Part shown: piece by piece, positions 37,171 to 48,047 of the stretch | Layout of the letters: the number at the start of each line of letters is the position of its first letter | Position numbering within the stretch: position 1 is the stretch's first letter | Source of the DNA: Anabaena catenula FACHB-362 | GTDB taxonomy: Bacteria > Cyanobacteriota > Cyanobacteriia > Cyanobacteriales > Nostocaceae | Direction of reading: 5' to 3' | DNA length: 64,000 nucleotides | Assembly: GCF_014698735.1 (NCBI RefSeq) | Contig: NZ_JACJTQ010000004.1 | Span: forward strand, 124,001-188,000 | Program-made: the position numbers and the translations under genes | Notes under the pieces: model-generated | Seen by the model: the letters and a program-made list of their open reading frames with translations, nothing else | Told to the model about the DNA's origin: nothing | Databases searched by the model: none

Positions 37171-37294
37171 CCAATGACCAATGACCAATGACCAATGACT
37201 AATGACTAATGACTAATGACCAATGACCAATGACCAATGACCAATGACCAATGACCAATGACTAATGACCAATGACCAATGACCAATGACCAAT
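37171..37294. repeat. TGACCAA/TGACTAA heptanucleotide tandem array
   Basis: About 17 consecutive 7-bp units, CCAATGA with occasional CTAATGA variants, of STRR type. Smaller decayed stretches of the same unit lie in several atp spacers (38690-38720, 39664-39705, 42535-42565). Confidence 0.9.
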
Positions 37295-37360
37295 CCCAAG
37301 AAGTTAATTGTTTTTTCCTAAAGTATTGTTACCGGATCGTGATATGATTCAGCTGACTGA

Positions 37361-37864
37361 ATGTGCAGTCATCATAATTTAGCTGTACTGGTTTCAAGTC
37401 CTGTGAGCTTGTCAGAAGAATCAATTGCACCGACTCCGACAACACAACAAGATGCTCAACTTGGTTTTGAAGACACAGAACCAGTAGACTCTTCCATGCA
37501 AGACTTCTATCAACTCTATCAGGAGTTGTTAGTAATCACACTTGTGCTGACAGGGGTTATTTTTATCTCTGTGTGGATTGCCTACTCCCTAAACATTGCC
37601 CTGAATTATTTGTTAGGGGCGTGTGCAGGTGTGCTTTACTTGAGGATGTTGGCAAAAGATGTTGAGCGTTTGGGCAGAGAGAAACAATCACTGAGCAAAA
37701 CTCGGTTAGCCTTATTAGTAGGACTGATTTTATTAGCATCGCGCTTAAATCAGCTACAAATACTGCCCATATTTTTGGGATTTCTCACCTATAAAGCTAC
37801 GCTCATCATCTACGTAGTTAGAGTGGCGTTTATCTCTGACTCCACAAAGCTCCGGCAACCTTAA
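37361..37864 (+). CDS. atp1: ATP synthase protein I (Atp1/AtpI)
   Basis: The 167-residue protein is predicted to have four membrane helices (about residues 55-150; [40 protein letters not shown], and a final pair). It is first in the ATP synthase operon, as is usual for this small assembly factor that helps build the c-ring. The N-terminal ~45 residues are polar and not well conserved. A GTG at 37403 (VSLSEES) is an equally possible start; neither has a good ribosome-binding site. It is followed 53 bp later by the a subunit. Confidence 0.82.
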   Translation: MCSHHNLAVLVSSPVSLSEESIAPTPTTQQDAQLGFEDTEPVDSSMQDFYQLYQELLVITLVLTGVIFISVWIAYSLNIALNYLLGACAGVLYLRMLAKDVERLGREKQSLSKTRLALLVGLILLASRLNQLQILPIFLGFLTYKATLIIYVVRVAFISDSTKLRQP

Positions 37865-37917
37865 AAAGGCTCCTCCTCTCCAGGTAATATTGGAGAAACG
37901 ATTGAATTGGAAAGAAA

Positions 37918-38676
37918 ATGCTGAATTTTCTGAACTTCTACTCTGTTCCACTTGCCGAATTGGAAGTGGGTAAACATCTGTACTGGCAAATAGGTAACTT
38001 GAAGCTACATGGCCAGGTGTTTCTCACCTCATGGTTTGTTATTGGTGTGCTAGTACTAGCTTCCGTCTTGGCAAGCAGTAACATCAAAAGAATTCCCAGT
38101 GGGCTACAGAACCTGATGGAGTATGCCCTGGAATTCATTCGAGATTTGGCTAAAAACCAGATTGGCGAAAAAGAATATCGCCCTTGGGTGCCATTTGTCG
38201 GCACTTTGTTTTTGTTCATTTTTGTGTCAAATTGGTCAGGGGCGCTAGTTCCTTTCAAGCTAATTCATCTGCCAGAAGGTGAACTGACAGCACCCACAAG
38301 CGACATCAACACAACTGTTGCCTTAGCTTTGTTGACATCCTTAGCGTATTTTTATGCTGGGTTCAGCAAAAAGGGTTTAGGGTATTTTGGCAACTACGTG
38401 CAACCAGTTTCGTTTATGTTGCCGTTCAAGATTATTGAAGATTTCACCAAACCCCTTTCCCTAAGCTTCCGTTTATTCGGTAACATTTTAGCTGATGAAC
38501 TGGTGGTAGGAGTACTAGTTTTGCTAGTTCCTTTGTTCGTCCCCTTACCAGTAATGGCCTTGGGATTGTTTACCAGCGCCATTCAAGCACTAATTTTTGC
38601 CACTTTAGCTGCTGCTTACATCGGTGAAGCGATGGAAGATCATCATGGTGGTGAAGAGCATGAGGGACATCATTAA
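37918..38676 (+). CDS. atpB: ATP synthase F0 subunit a
   Basis: The 252-residue stator subunit forms the two proton half-channels against the c-ring (called atpI in older cyanobacterial naming). Key marks are [20 protein letters not shown], the conserved Arg in [19 protein letters not shown], and [20 protein letters not shown]. The His-rich tail [11 protein letters not shown] is a usual cyanobacterial feature. It has five or six membrane helices and lies in the thylakoid or plasma membrane. Confidence 0.95.
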   Translation: MLNFLNFYSVPLAELEVGKHLYWQIGNLKLHGQVFLTSWFVIGVLVLASVLASSNIKRIPSGLQNLMEYALEFIRDLAKNQIGEKEYRPWVPFVGTLFLFIFVSNWSGALVPFKLIHLPEGELTAPTSDINTTVALALLTSLAYFYAGFSKKGLGYFGNYVQPVSFMLPFKIIEDFTKPLSLSFRLFGNILADELVVGVLVLLVPLFVPLPVMALGLFTSAIQALIFATLAAAYIGEAMEDHHGGEEHEGHH

Positions 38677-38767
38677 TCTCTCAGAAAATAGTCATGAGTC
38701 ATTGGTCATGGCTTATGAGCAACTAACAACTGACCAACTACAAAACCCGTTCAACTCAGTAAAGTAA

Positions 38768-39025
<258 letters not shown>

Positions 39026-39165
39026 TCAGTAATGAGTGCTGAGTAATGAGTGCTGAGTAAAAACAAGTTAAGAGTTGGGAGTTTAACAAAAATAACTCAA
39101 AACTATTAACTCAGGACTCAGGACTCAGGACTCAGCACTAAAATAGTAGATAGGAATAAGCAAAC
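39026..39165. repeat. Heptamer-repeat spacer between c and b' genes
   Basis: Contains AGTAATGAGTGCTGAGTAAT-type units (39031-39060) and CAGGACT heptamers (39113-39137), with no ORF. The repeats lie inside an operon that must be transcribed through. Confidence 0.7.
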
Positions 39166-39657
39166 ATGACACACTGGATCACCTTATTGGCTGTAGAAGA
39201 AGTTGCCAAAGAAGGGGGTTTGTTTGATCTAGATGCTACCCTGCCTTTGATGGCAATCCAGTTTCTAATCTTAGCCCTAATATTGAACGCAACTCTTTAC
39301 AAGCCCCTGGGCAATGCGATTGATGGACGGAATGAATACATCCGTAGTAATCAATTAGAAGCTCAAGAACGCTTGTCAAAAACAGAAAATTTAGCACAGC
39401 AATATGAGCAGGATCTAGCAGGAGCTAGACGGCAAGCACAAACAATTGTTGCTGAAGCTCAAGCCGAAGCTCAAAAAATCGCTGCCCAAAAAATTGCCGC
39501 AGCGCAACAGGAAGCCCAGGCACAAAGAGAAAAAGCCGCTGGTGAAATTGAGCAGCAAAAACAACAAGCTTTAGGTTCCTTGGAAGCACAAGTTGATGCT
39601 CTCAGTCGGCAAATGCTAGAAAAGCTTTTAGGAGCAGATTTAGTTAACCAGCGCTAA
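39166..39657 (+). CDS. atpF2: ATP synthase F0 subunit b'
   Basis: The 163-residue second peripheral-stalk subunit is special to photosynthetic organisms (called atpG in older cyanobacterial naming). A short N-terminus is followed by one membrane helix ([20 protein letters not shown], ~residues 27-46) and a long charged coiled coil rich in Ala/Gln/Glu. It pairs with the b subunit encoded next to form the heterodimeric stalk. Confidence 0.93.
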   Translation: MTHWITLLAVEEVAKEGGLFDLDATLPLMAIQFLILALILNATLYKPLGNAIDGRNEYIRSNQLEAQERLSKTENLAQQYEQDLAGARRQAQTIVAEAQAEAQKIAAQKIAAAQQEAQAQREKAAGEIEQQKQQALGSLEAQVDALSRQMLEKLLGADLVNQR

Positions 39658-39769
39658 CTCAAAAAATAGTCATTGGTCATTAGTCATTAGTCATTAGTCA
39701 TTAAGTAAGACAACTGACAACTGACAACTGACAAAAAAGTTTTGGCAGCGCAGTTGTGGATGAAAAATC

Positions 39770-40321
39770 ATGGGGACTTTTTTACTGTTGACGGCCGAAG
39801 CTAGCGCCGTCGGAGGTGAATTGGCAGAAGGAGGGTTTAGTCTAAACACAAATATTTTAGACACTAACCTGATTAACCTGGCCATTATTATTACTGTGCT
39901 GTTTGTCTTCGGACGGAAAGTTGTGGGTAACACCCTAAAAACTCGTCGAGAAAATATTGAAACAGCAATTAAGAGTGCAGAGCAAAGAGCTAAGGATGCA
40001 GCCGAAAAGTTGAAAGAGGCGCAACAAAACCTAGATCGAGCTACTGCGGAAGCGGAAAGAATTAAAAAAGCAGCCCAAGACAATGCCCAAGCTGCTAAAG
40101 AAGCTATTCTGGCACAAGCTGCTGTAGATATTGAGCGCTTGCAGGAAGCAGGGGCAGCCGACTTGAGTGCAGAACTAGATAAAGCGATCGCTCAATTACG
40201 TCAAAAAGTAGTTGCTCAGGCACTGCAAAAAGTTGAGGCGCAACTCAAGAGCGGAATTGCTGACGATGCTCAACAAGTTTTAATTGAACGCAGCATCTCA
40301 CAATTGGGAGGGAAAGTATGA
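39770..40321 (+). CDS. atpF: ATP synthase F0 subunit b
   Basis: The 183-residue peripheral-stalk subunit has one N-terminal membrane helix ([20 protein letters not shown], ~residues 31-50) and a long coiled coil ([20 protein letters not shown] and onwards). The stop codon overlaps the start of the delta gene (ATGA at 40318-40321), so translation is likely coupled. Confidence 0.94.
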   Translation: MGTFLLLTAEASAVGGELAEGGFSLNTNILDTNLINLAIIITVLFVFGRKVVGNTLKTRRENIETAIKSAEQRAKDAAEKLKEAQQNLDRATAEAERIKKAAQDNAQAAKEAILAQAAVDIERLQEAGAADLSAELDKAIAQLRQKVVAQALQKVEAQLKSGIADDAQQVLIERSISQLGGKV

Positions 40322-40872
40322 AAAGTAATGCAGCAGCAGCCGAAATAGCCCAGCCTTATGCACAGGCGCTGTTGTCTCTGGCGCAATCGAAAAACTTAAC
40401 AGAAGATTTCGGCACAGATGCACGTACTTTCCTAGGCTTCTTTACAGCCAACAAAGAGCTTGAGACATATTTGGGCAACCCCTTTATTCAAGCTGAAAAC
40501 AAGAAGAGTCTGCTCAAACAAGTACTTGGGGAAGGCGTTAGTCCCTACCTACGTAACTTTTTGCTGCTGCTAGTTGACAGACGACGCATTTCTTTCTTGG
40601 AACCGATTTTACAGCAGTATTTAGTACTGTTGCGGCAGCTGAATCAAACCGTATTAGCCGAAGTTACTTCTGCCGTTGCTTTGACAGAAGCTCAACAGCA
40701 AGCAATTACAGAAAAAGTAATTGCCATCACCAAGGCTCGCCAGGTAGAAATACAAACCAAGATAGATAGCGAGTTGATTGGCGGTGTGATTATCAAAGTC
40801 GGCTCACAAGTAATTGATGCTAGTTTGCGCGGTCAACTACGTCGTCTTTCCTTGCGCTTAAGCAGTAGCTGA
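40318..40872 (+). CDS. atpH: ATP synthase F1 subunit delta
   Basis: The 184-residue OSCP/delta subunit links the peripheral stalk to the top of the F1 head (atpD in cyanobacterial naming). Family marks are the N-terminal [20 protein letters not shown] and the C-terminal [20 protein letters not shown] followed by RLSLRLSSS. It overlaps atpF by 4 bp and is followed by a 99-bp gap before alpha. Confidence 0.94.
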   Translation: MKSNAAAAEIAQPYAQALLSLAQSKNLTEDFGTDARTFLGFFTANKELETYLGNPFIQAENKKSLLKQVLGEGVSPYLRNFLLLLVDRRRISFLEPILQQYLVLLRQLNQTVLAEVTSAVALTEAQQQAITEKVIAITKARQVEIQTKIDSELIGGVIIKVGSQVIDASLRGQLRRLSLRLSSS

Positions 40873-40971
40873 AATAATTAATAATTCAAAATTAAAAATT
40901 AGAAAAAACTATTTTTAATTTTGAATTGTATTGACTTCTTCCGTCTCGAAAGAAAACTAAAGCACAGACAA

Positions 40972-42492
40972 ATGAGTATTTCCATCAGACCAGACGAAAT
41001 CAGCAACATTATCCAACAACAAATCGAGCAATATGACCAAGAGGTTAAAGTTGCTAACGTTGGTACAGTCTTACAAGTTGGTGACGGTATTGCCCGCATC
41101 TATGGCCTGGAAAAGGCTATGGCTGGGGAACTCCTAGAATTTGAAGATGGCACAATAGGCATCGCCCAAAACTTAGAAGAAGATAACGTGGGCGCGGTAT
41201 TGATGGGTGAAGGCCGGGAAATTCAAGAAGGTAGCTCCGTAATTGCTACTGGTAGAATTGCTCAGGTACCTGTAGGTGAAGCCTTAGTTGGTCGCGTTGT
41301 CGATGCTTTGGGTCGCCCCATTGATGGTAAAGGCGATCTGAAAACTACAGAAACCCGCTTGATTGAATCCCCAGCACCTGGGATTATTGCCCGTAAGTCT
41401 GTACACGAACCAATGCAAACCGGGATCACCGCTATTGACTCGATGATTCCCATCGGTCGTGGTCAACGGGAATTGATTATCGGTGACCGTCAAACTGGTA
41501 AAACAGCGATCGCTATCGACACCATCATCAACCAAAAAGGTGAAGATGTAGTTTGTGTTTACGTTGCCATCGGTCAAAAAGCTTCCACCGTTGCTAACGT
41601 AGTTCAAACCTTACAACAAAAAGGCGCAATGGACTACACCGTAGTTGTAGCCGCTAACGCCAGTGACCCAGCCACCTTACAATACCTAGCTCCCTACACA
41701 GGCGCAACCATTGCTGAGTACTTCATGTACAAAGGCAAAGCGACCTTAGTAATTTACGATGACCTTTCTAAGCAAGCTCAGGCTTATCGCCAAATGTCCT
41801 TGCTACTACGTCGTCCACCCGGACGGGAAGCATACCCCGGAGACGTATTTTACATCCACTCCCGCTTGTTGGAACGTGCCGCTAAATTGAGCGATGAACT
41901 AGGTAAAGGCAGCATGACCGCCCTACCAATTATCGAAACCCAAGCTGGTGACGTATCTGCCTACATTCCTACAAACGTAATTTCCATCACCGACGGTCAG
42001 ATTTTCTTGTCTTCTGACTTGTTCAACTCTGGTATCCGTCCCGCTGTAAACCCCGGTATCTCCGTATCCCGCGTAGGTTCTGCGGCACAAACCAAGGCAA
42101 TGAAAAAAGTTGCCGGTAAGATTAAGTTGGAATTGGCACAGTTTGACGACTTGCAAGCTTTCGCGCAATTTGCTTCTGACTTAGATAAAGCCACCCAAGA
42201 CCAATTGGCACGTGGTGTCCGCTTACGGGAACTCCTCAAGCAGCCCCAAAACGACCCACTGTCAGTAGCTGAACAAGTAGCGATTCTTTACGCTGGTATC
42301 AACGGTTACTTAGATGATATCCCAGCTAATAAAGTTACCGTATTCGCTAAAGGTTTACGTGATTATTTGAAGACCGTTAATACTGCATACTTCCAAGGAG
42401 TACAAGGCAGCAAAGTCCTCGGTGACGCAGAAGAAGCAGCCTTGAAAGCAGCACTAACCGAGTTCAAGAAGACCTTCCAAGCAGCAGCGTAA
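40972..42492 (+). CDS. atpA: ATP synthase F1 subunit alpha
   Basis: This is the 506-residue non-catalytic nucleotide-binding subunit. The start at 40972 ([20 protein letters not shown]) is chosen over the upstream ATG at 40921 because it matches the family N-terminus. Visible motifs are the Walker [16 protein letters not shown], the [20 protein letters not shown] stretch, the arginine-containing [20 protein letters not shown] and [20 protein letters not shown]. The C-terminal helical domain is complete. The beta and epsilon genes are absent from this cluster, as is usual for cyanobacteria. Confidence 0.96.
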   Translation: MSISIRPDEISNIIQQQIEQYDQEVKVANVGTVLQVGDGIARIYGLEKAMAGELLEFEDGTIGIAQNLEEDNVGAVLMGEGREIQEGSSVIATGRIAQVPVGEALVGRVVDALGRPIDGKGDLKTTETRLIESPAPGIIARKSVHEPMQTGITAIDSMIPIGRGQRELIIGDRQTGKTAIAIDTIINQKGEDVVCVYVAIGQKASTVANVVQTLQQKGAMDYTVVVAANASDPATLQYLAPYTGATIAEYFMYKGKATLVIYDDLSKQAQAYRQMSLLLRRPPGREAYPGDVFYIHSRLLERAAKLSDELGKGSMTALPIIETQAGDVSAYIPTNVISITDGQIFLSSDLFNSGIRPAVNPGISVSRVGSAAQTKAMKKVAGKIKLELAQFDDLQAFAQFASDLDKATQDQLARGVRLRELLKQPQNDPLSVAEQVAILYAGINGYLDDIPANKVTVFAKGLRDYLKTVNTAYFQGVQGSKVLGDAEEAALKAALTEFKKTFQAAA

Positions 42493-42580
42493 TCGGTAAT
42501 TGGTAATTGGTGATTGGTGATTGGTAATCCCAATGACCAGTGACCAATGACCAATGACTAATGACTCAGGACTATAAATT
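42493..42580. repeat. Heptamer-repeat spacer between alpha and gamma genes
   Basis: Consists of TGGTGAT/TGGTAAT and CAATGAC-type 7-bp units, with no ORF; the same kind of repeat as at 37171-37294. Confidence 0.75.
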
Positions 42581-43528
42581 ATGGCCAATCTTAAAGCAAT
42601 ACGCGATCGCATTCAGTCGGTCAAAAACACCAAAAAAATCACAGAAGCCATGCGGCTGGTGGCTGCGGCACGGGTACGTCGCGCCCAAGAACAGGTAATT
42701 GCCACCCGTCCCTTTGCAGACCGCTTGGCACAAGTATTGTATGGGTTACAAACCCGTCTGCGGTTTGAAGACGTAGACTTACCACTACTGAAAAAACGCG
42801 AAGTTAAATCAGTAGGTTTGTTGGTAATTTCCGGCGACCGGGGTCTGTGCGGTGGTTACAATAGTAACGTCATTCGCCGTGCAGAAAATCGTGCTAAGGA
42901 ACTTAAAGCCGAAGGTATAGACTACACATTTGTAACTGTCGGACGCAAAGCTACTCAGTACTTTCAACGACGCAATCAGCCTATTGATGCTAACTACAGC
43001 GGTTTAGAACAAATTCCCACCGCAGCAGAAGCTACTAATATTGCTGACGAACTACTTTCCTTGTTTCTCTCGGAAAAAGTAGACAGAATTGAGCTAGTTT
43101 ATACCAAATTCGTTTCCTTGGTTAGCTCTCGTCCCGTGGTACAAACTTTGCTACCCCTTGATACCCAAGGTTTAGAAGCAGCAGATGACGAAATCTTCCG
43201 CTTAACTAGCCGTGGTGGTCAATTCCAAGTAGAACGGGAGAAAGTGGTCAGCCAAGTCCGCGCCTTGCCTCGTGATATGATTTTCGAGCAAGACCCTGTA
43301 CAAATTCTTGATTCTCTGTTGCCATTGTATCTGAGTAATCAGTTATTGCGATCGCTTCAAGAGTCAGCAGCTAGTGAACTAGCAGCACGAATGACAGCCA
43401 TGAGTAACGCCAGTGAAAACGCCGGTGAATTGATAAAGAGCCTTTCATTGGTTTACAACAAAGCCCGTCAAGCAGCAATTACCCAAGAACTCCTAGAAGT
43501 TGTGGGTGGTGCAGAGGCTTTAACTTAA
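42581..43528 (+). CDS. atpG: ATP synthase F1 subunit gamma
   Basis: This is the 315-residue central rotor shaft (atpC in cyanobacterial naming). It starts [20 protein letters not shown] and ends in the conserved C-terminal helix ([39 protein letters not shown]). [10 protein letters not shown] marks the Rossmann-like domain. The extra loop seen in photosynthetic gamma subunits (around residues 195-225, [20 protein letters not shown]) is present, without the redox cysteine pair of chloroplasts. It is the last gene of the operon. Confidence 0.95.
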   Translation: MANLKAIRDRIQSVKNTKKITEAMRLVAAARVRRAQEQVIATRPFADRLAQVLYGLQTRLRFEDVDLPLLKKREVKSVGLLVISGDRGLCGGYNSNVIRRAENRAKELKAEGIDYTFVTVGRKATQYFQRRNQPIDANYSGLEQIPTAAEATNIADELLSLFLSEKVDRIELVYTKFVSLVSSRPVVQTLLPLDTQGLEAADDEIFRLTSRGGQFQVEREKVVSQVRALPRDMIFEQDPVQILDSLLPLYLSNQLLRSLQESAASELAARMTAMSNASENAGELIKSLSLVYNKARQAAITQELLEVVGGAEALT

Positions 43529-43818
43529 TTTGGTAATAGGTGATTGGTGATGGGTAATTGTTAAATGAACCAGAGCCAATCATCAATTATTGGTTTATTA
43601 ATCTAAAAATTATACGTAAACAATTACTTGAAACTTTTATATTTAGGACTTACGCAAGATGTGACTGAAAACCTTATTCCTGTGTAGCGGTAATTCATGA
43701 ATTACCGCTACTTTGGTTCTGTTTTGCGTAAGTCCTAATATTTAATCTATACCATAACCAGTAATTGGCAGTTTCAATATTATTTAATTTTGTTACAAAT
43801 TACCTGAACATAAGCAAC
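43529..43818. other. Interval after the atp operon
   Basis: No ORF. The region contains a remnant of the TGGTGAT heptamers (43530-43560) and the MITE at 43644-43737, whose internal palindrome could also act as a transcription stop. Confidence 0.6.
43644..43737. mobile_element. 94-bp palindromic MITE with terminal inverted repeats and flanking target duplication
   Basis: The ends TAGGACTTACGCAA (43644-43657) and TTGCGTAAGTCCTA (43724-43737) are perfect inverted repeats. Inside, 43684-43711 is a perfect 28-bp palindrome centred on ATTCATGAAT. ATATT occurs directly on both sides (43639-43643 and 43738-43742), which looks like a 5-bp target-site duplication; a TA target within the ends is the alternative reading. 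No transposase is present. Confidence 0.8.
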
Positions 43819-44238
43819 CTAAATAAACCAATTCTCAATTACCAGATCCTCAAATTCCTGAAAATCTGCAACATTATTTGTTACTAAAATCAAGTTATTG
43901 CAGAAGGCAATACTCGCAATCTGTCCATCAATAAAAGCAGGTATTTTACCAATTTTTGATAATCTAGCCCTTTCCTGTGCGTGCCATTTTGCGGCATTGA
44001 GATCATAATCAAACACTGGCATTTTAGCAGGTATTTCTTCGATATAATCTTCTAAAAAACGTCTTCTTACAGAGTCAGGAGGTAAACGTAAACAGCCAAA
44101 TAATAATTCATGAATAACTACCGAAGCAGTAGCTACTCCACCTTGGTACTGATTCATTTTATCAACGACTAATTTATTTGGGATTTTTTTATTAATTTCC
44201 GAAATAATATTAGTGTCTAAAAGAAAACGAAAACTCAC
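43819..44238 (-). CDS. PIN-domain toxin (VapC-like)
   Basis: The 139-residue PIN-domain ribonuclease carries acidic residues in the expected order: Asp8 (RFLLDTNIISE), Glu44 (VIHELLFG), Asp104 (FIDGQIASIA) and Asp125 (TNNVADF), which coordinate Mg2+. VapC toxins cut tRNA or rRNA when freed from their antitoxin. Its start overlaps the end of the antitoxin gene by 4 bp, typical of coupled toxin-antitoxin pairs. It stands beside the NACHT gene and a MITE. Confidence 0.88.
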   Translation of the reverse strand: MSFRFLLDTNIISEINKKIPNKLVVDKMNQYQGGVATASVVIHELLFGCLRLPPDSVRRRFLEDYIEEIPAKMPVFDYDLNAAKWHAQERARLSKIGKIPAFIDGQIASIAFCNNLILVTNNVADFQEFEDLVIENWFI

Positions 44239-44492
44239 AGTTCTACCTCCCGTCCTGGGCTACGATCTCTAAGATTCGCAAAATCATCATCTGTAAATTC
44301 TATACCCTCCCTTTCCATACGTTCCCGAAATCGCAAGGTCATTTCCCAGAAATTTTCACCGTCAGGATTAAAAGTTTTTATCTGTTCCTTTTCCTTGTTT
44401 TGGGATAATTGAGACTCAAGTACATTAAGCAGAGAAGTTTTATCTTCTACAGATAAATCATCCAGAGATTTAATTATTTCTTGTAATGTCAT
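44235..44492 (-). CDS. Antitoxin partner of the PIN-domain toxin
   Basis: The 85-residue acidic protein (MTLQEIIKSLDDLSVEDKTS, then LNVLESQLSQ and FTDDDFANLRDRSPGREVEL) precedes and overlaps the PIN toxin gene. A perfect AGGAGG lies 7 nt before the ATG at 44492. The longer frame starting at 44516 is rejected because its first codons contain that ribosome-binding site. I do not recognise a specific DNA-binding fold; the middle part (FWEMTLRFRERMEREGIEFT) is the probable toxin-binding part. It should repress its own operon, as other antitoxins do. Confidence 0.8.
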   Translation of the reverse strand: MTLQEIIKSLDDLSVEDKTSLLNVLESQLSQNKEKEQIKTFNPDGENFWEMTLRFRERMEREGIEFTDDDFANLRDRSPGREVEL

Positions 44493-44737
44493 TGTAAAAC
44501 CTCCTCTAAAGGTCATTTAAATATTTTACAATACTCAAAGCAGTTATTGTTATTGTAGTCACTTCTGGAAGTTGTTGGTGGTTCATAAGCATTTACTTAA
44601 TTTTGTGTTTGGGAATTTTAAAATAAATCACGGATAATTATCGGCATTGCATAGAGACAGTTATGTAAGTAATCACACTCCAGAGATATTTTATCGAGTA
44701 ACATAGAAAACAGCGCCTATCTTTCTCTCGTCGATGT

Positions 44738-47700
44738 ATGAGCATTGATTTTCAAAGATACCTGGAATCTATTTGCAGCAAGTATCAACAGTGGTGGAGC
44801 CTAGTAGATAAATTAACAAATACAGTAGGTTGTCAAAAAGCTGATGGGGAAAAATTATCCTCACTGTTTGATTTTGGCTTGATGGCGCAGATAATTGAGC
44901 CAAGAAAACGACAAAATGAAATTTCTGAAAAAATAGAACGTCTCTCAGTTTTAGAGGGATTGCGTAAGTATGCTGCTAAGGAATCTGTGTTATTGATAGG
45001 TCGTCCAGGTGCAGGTAAATCAACGACTTTAGCGCGGCTGTTGGTGGAATCAGCCAAAGAAGCACTTCAAAATCAGCAAAGCCAGATTCCGGTGTTGGTG
45101 GAGTTGCGATATTACAAGGATTATTACGAAACTTCAGTCCTGGATTTAGTGCAAGCTTTTCTAGAGCGTCACGAGTTATACGACTTATCTATTTCTGAGT
45201 TAAAGAAGTTGTTAAAAGAAAAGCGGTTCTTGCTGTTGATGGATGGTATCAACGAACTACCTGATGACGATGCTCGGAGAAAGATCAAACTTTTCCGTCG
45301 GGATAACTCTAATACACCCATGATATTCACCACAAGAGATGGTGGTGATGATTTGGGGATTGGAAAGAAATTGGAAATGCAACCCCTGTCAAATTGTGAG
45401 GTGCAGCGATTTATTGATGATTGTATGCCAGGGCAGACTAGAGAAATTTTACAACAATTACGCGATCGCTTGCGGGAGTTGGGACAAACTCCGCTAGTAA
45501 TGTGGATGCTGTATTTCATATTTCAGAAAACGCAAGATGTACCTTTAAGTAGTGGAGAGGCATTGCGTAAGTTTACTCAGTTGTATGAACGTAATTCTAA
45601 TGATGTCCCCGTTTCTGAAGAATGCCGTCTTTGGAGGTCTGGTTTATTGGAACATCTGGCTTTTGAAATGATGCAAGCTGATAAACCTACAGATTTTCGT
45701 TTAAGTATTTCTGAAAGAGACGCAAAGAAAAATTTTACAGAATTTCTACAAGGCAAGGAAGAGTATCCAGAACGTTCAGCGATTATTTGTCTAGATGATT
45801 TGCTAAAGCACCACTTGATTCAACGCAATCCGCAGAATGATGAAATTGAATTTTGTCATCAGTTACTTCAGGAATATTACGCCGCAGAATCTCTACTGCG
45901 ACAGCTTGATCAAATTAGTCCTGAGAATTTGAAATATTTTTATCTAAATTATTTGAAATGGACAGAACCTTTATTGCTGATGTTGGCATTGCCTGAAGTA
46001 ACAGACAAAAAGGCGGTCGAAATAGTGAGTTTAGGTTTAGATGTTGATTTACATTTGGGTGCGAAGTTGGCGGGAGCAGTAAAATCAGATTATCAGAAAA
46101 ATACAGTTATTTTAGTTGATAAATTAAATATTGATCATCAACTCAAAATATTGCTTTTAGGACTAACCCGCTCTACCAGCATGATTCCGATTGTATCTAA
46201 ATATTTAAATAATGCTAATCCTGGTTTTCGTAAAAAAGTTATCGAATCTTTCGATAGGATTGAATGTGAGGAAGCTACTCAGATTTTGTACCAAGTCTTG
46301 AAGGATGAAAATTATGATGTAAATAGGACTGCTGCTATCATTCTTGGAAAACGTGGTGATCAAGCTGCAATTCCAATTTTGATAGATGCTCTAGAAGATA
46401 AAAATTTTTCTGATTATTTCTGGGTTTCCTATGCTTTAAAGAAAATTAGTACAAAAACTTTAATTAGTGCTATACAGAAAGTTATAAAACATGGAGATGC
46501 TGAAGTTCGCAAGAAAGCTATAGAAACACTATATCCTAACCAAGTTAATTCTTTAGAAGCAGTTAATATTTTGATTGAATGTCTAAAAGATACAGATAGT
46601 AATGTTAGGAATAGTGCTGCTTTTCGATTGGGTTTAATTGATAATAAAAAAGCTGTATTACCTTTAGTAGAATCTCTCATAGATGAAAGCTTCTCAGTGA
46701 GAACTACTATTTGTATATCATTAAAAAAGATTGATAGTAATGCGGCAGTTTCCTATATAACTCAAATATTGTGGGATAAGAACTCCAATAGTCATATACA
46801 AATTGCCGAGCCATATTTACAAATAGGTAATAGCAAGATTCTTCAAGATAGCCGCTCTAATTTTTGTCAAAAATATATAGAGGCTTTAGGATTTATAGGA
46901 AATGATAATGCAATTCCTACATTAATTTATGCTTTATATGATGAGAATATGAACATTTACTCCTATGCCGCTATTGCATTAGGTAAAATTGGAAATAAAG
47001 CTGCCATTTCCGCTTTAATTCATGCTTTAAAAAATGTTTATTTCGGAGTTAGGAATATAGCTGCTTATGTATTAGGAGACTTTGACAGTGACGAGGTAAT
47101 TTCTGCTTTAATTATGACCCTCAAAGATGAGTGTTATTTGGTTCGTGAAAGCGTTACTGTTGCATTAGATAAAATTCGCATTAAGCAGGATGAAACTTTA
47201 GATACTCAGAGCGAAGATATTACGGAATTAGAAGGAAATGATCAAGCAATTGTTCTAAGTCTTGCTTTAAAATCCCAAGACATAATTCCTTTTGGAAATG
47301 CTATTGATGAAATAGAAAAATATAGTTATAACGTTGCTATTCCTGAGCTATTCAAGGCTTTAGAAAGAGAAGATACTTCAATACGTTGGATGGCTGCGTC
47401 TGCAATAGGTAAAACAGGTAATACTGAACTTCTACCTCGTCTTTCCGAACTTCTAGTTAGAACTGGTGATGAACCTTTGAGTGCTGCAATTTTTGGAATT
47501 CAAGAGCGTTGTAAGTATTATAATTATATAATTGCAACTTCTCCCCTTTTGGAAGAGGAGAATAACACCGATTCGTTAGCTAATTCTATAAACACACTCA
47601 CTCATACTATCAAAACCATGTCAGAAAATAGCCAAGCTTCTAAATACAGTTTCCCAAATGCTACAACTGTTCAAATTGTTGAAAATAATAACGGTGAAGT

Positions 47701-48016
47701 TATTGCTCATAAATATGCAGCCCATCAAAAACAAAATATCGCTGAAGTAGAAACAGTAATTCAAAAATTGCTTGAGCAAATTGAACAAAATAAACCAACA
47801 CCAATCGAAGCTGAGTTAATTGTCAATCAAGCCGTTGATAATCATCCAGTGCTTAAAGATAAACAAGTGATTGAACAAGCGATAAAAAATTATCCAAATC
47901 TAAAAATACGTTTGCGTAGAGTTGCAACAGCAGTCGGTATTGAAACAGTCAAGGTAATATTTGCTCCTGCTGGTATTTTAATTGAAGGCGTTAAGGCTTG
48001 GACTCAACCTGAATAG
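44738..48016 (+). CDS. NACHT-domain NTPase with HEAT/PBS-lyase-type repeats
   Basis: The 1092-residue STAND-type protein has a short N-terminal helical region (~1-80) and a NACHT NTPase (~80-420). Its Walker A is GRPGAGKS (88-95), with Walker B FLLLMDGINELPDDD (164-178), a sensor region (MIFTTRDGGDDLG) and a winged-helix-like part (LRELGQTPLVMWMLYFIF). About fifteen HEAT/Armadillo-like repeats (~430-950) follow, for example AIPILIDALEDKNFSDYFWV and AIPTLIYALYDENMNIYSYA. A C-terminal domain (~960-1092, NATTVQIVENNNGEVIAHKY then VGIETVKVIFAPAGILIEGV) closes the protein. Bacterial NACHT proteins include anti-phage sensors; repeats usually recognise the trigger. No nuclease or other effector is obvious at the N-terminus, so the C-terminal domain is the candidate effector. 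It neighbours a toxin-antitoxin pair and the tmRNA gene. Confidence 0.85.
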   Translation: MSIDFQRYLESICSKYQQWWSLVDKLTNTVGCQKADGEKLSSLFDFGLMAQIIEPRKRQNEISEKIERLSVLEGLRKYAAKESVLLIGRPGAGKSTTLARLLVESAKEALQNQQSQIPVLVELRYYKDYYETSVLDLVQAFLERHELYDLSISELKKLLKEKRFLLLMDGINELPDDDARRKIKLFRRDNSNTPMIFTTRDGGDDLGIGKKLEMQPLSNCEVQRFIDDCMPGQTREILQQLRDRLRELGQTPLVMWMLYFIFQKTQDVPLSSGEALRKFTQLYERNSNDVPVSEECRLWRSGLLEHLAFEMMQADKPTDFRLSISERDAKKNFTEFLQGKEEYPERSAIICLDDLLKHHLIQRNPQNDEIEFCHQLLQEYYAAESLLRQLDQISPENLKYFYLNYLKWTEPLLLMLALPEVTDKKAVEIVSLGLDVDLHLGAKLAGAVKSDYQKNTVILVDKLNIDHQLKILLLGLTRSTSMIPIVSKYLNNANPGFRKKVIESFDRIECEEATQILYQVLKDENYDVNRTAAIILGKRGDQAAIPILIDALEDKNFSDYFWVSYALKKISTKTLISAIQKVIKHGDAEVRKKAIETLYPNQVNSLEAVNILIECLKDTDSNVRNSAAFRLGLIDNKKAVLPLVESLIDESFSVRTTICISLKKIDSNAAVSYITQILWDKNSNSHIQIAEPYLQIGNSKILQDSRSNFCQKYIEALGFIGNDNAIPTLIYALYDENMNIYSYAAIALGKIGNKAAISALIHALKNVYFGVRNIAAYVLGDFDSDEVISALIMTLKDECYLVRESVTVALDKIRIKQDETLDTQSEDITELEGNDQAIVLSLALKSQDIIPFGNAIDEIEKYSYNVAIPELFKALEREDTSIRWMAASAIGKTGNTELLPRLSELLVRTGDEPLSAAIFGIQERCKYYNYIIATSPLLEEENNTDSLANSINTLTHTIKTMSENSQASKYSFPNATTVQIVENNNGEVIAHKYAAHQKQNIAEVETVIQKLLEQIEQNKPTPIEAELIVNQAVDNHPVLKDKQVIEQAIKNYPNLKIRLRRVATAVGIETVKVIFAPAGILIEGVKAWTQPE

Positions 48017-48047
48017 AATTTAATTTCTGTGGTTCATCATCCGATAA

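Larger units (their letters stand above)
36908..37360. other. Interval between the RTX gene and the atp operon
   Basis: It holds a third methyltransferase-tail fragment (36996-37142) and a heptamer array (37171-37294). The atp operon promoter should lie in or just after the array. Confidence 0.6.

Noticed and set aside
37171-37294. CRISPR-like appearance of a regular repeat array
   Set aside because: The units are 7 bp, directly adjacent and without spacers. This is a heptanucleotide tandem array, and no cas genes are nearby.
40921-40971. Upstream ATG extending AtpA by 17 residues
   Set aside because: The alpha subunit family starts at [11 protein letters not shown]; the added part is AT-rich leader sequence.
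44493-44516. Longer N-terminus for the antitoxin, starting at 44516
   Set aside because: The extra codons contain the AGGAGG ribosome-binding site for the ATG at 44492.
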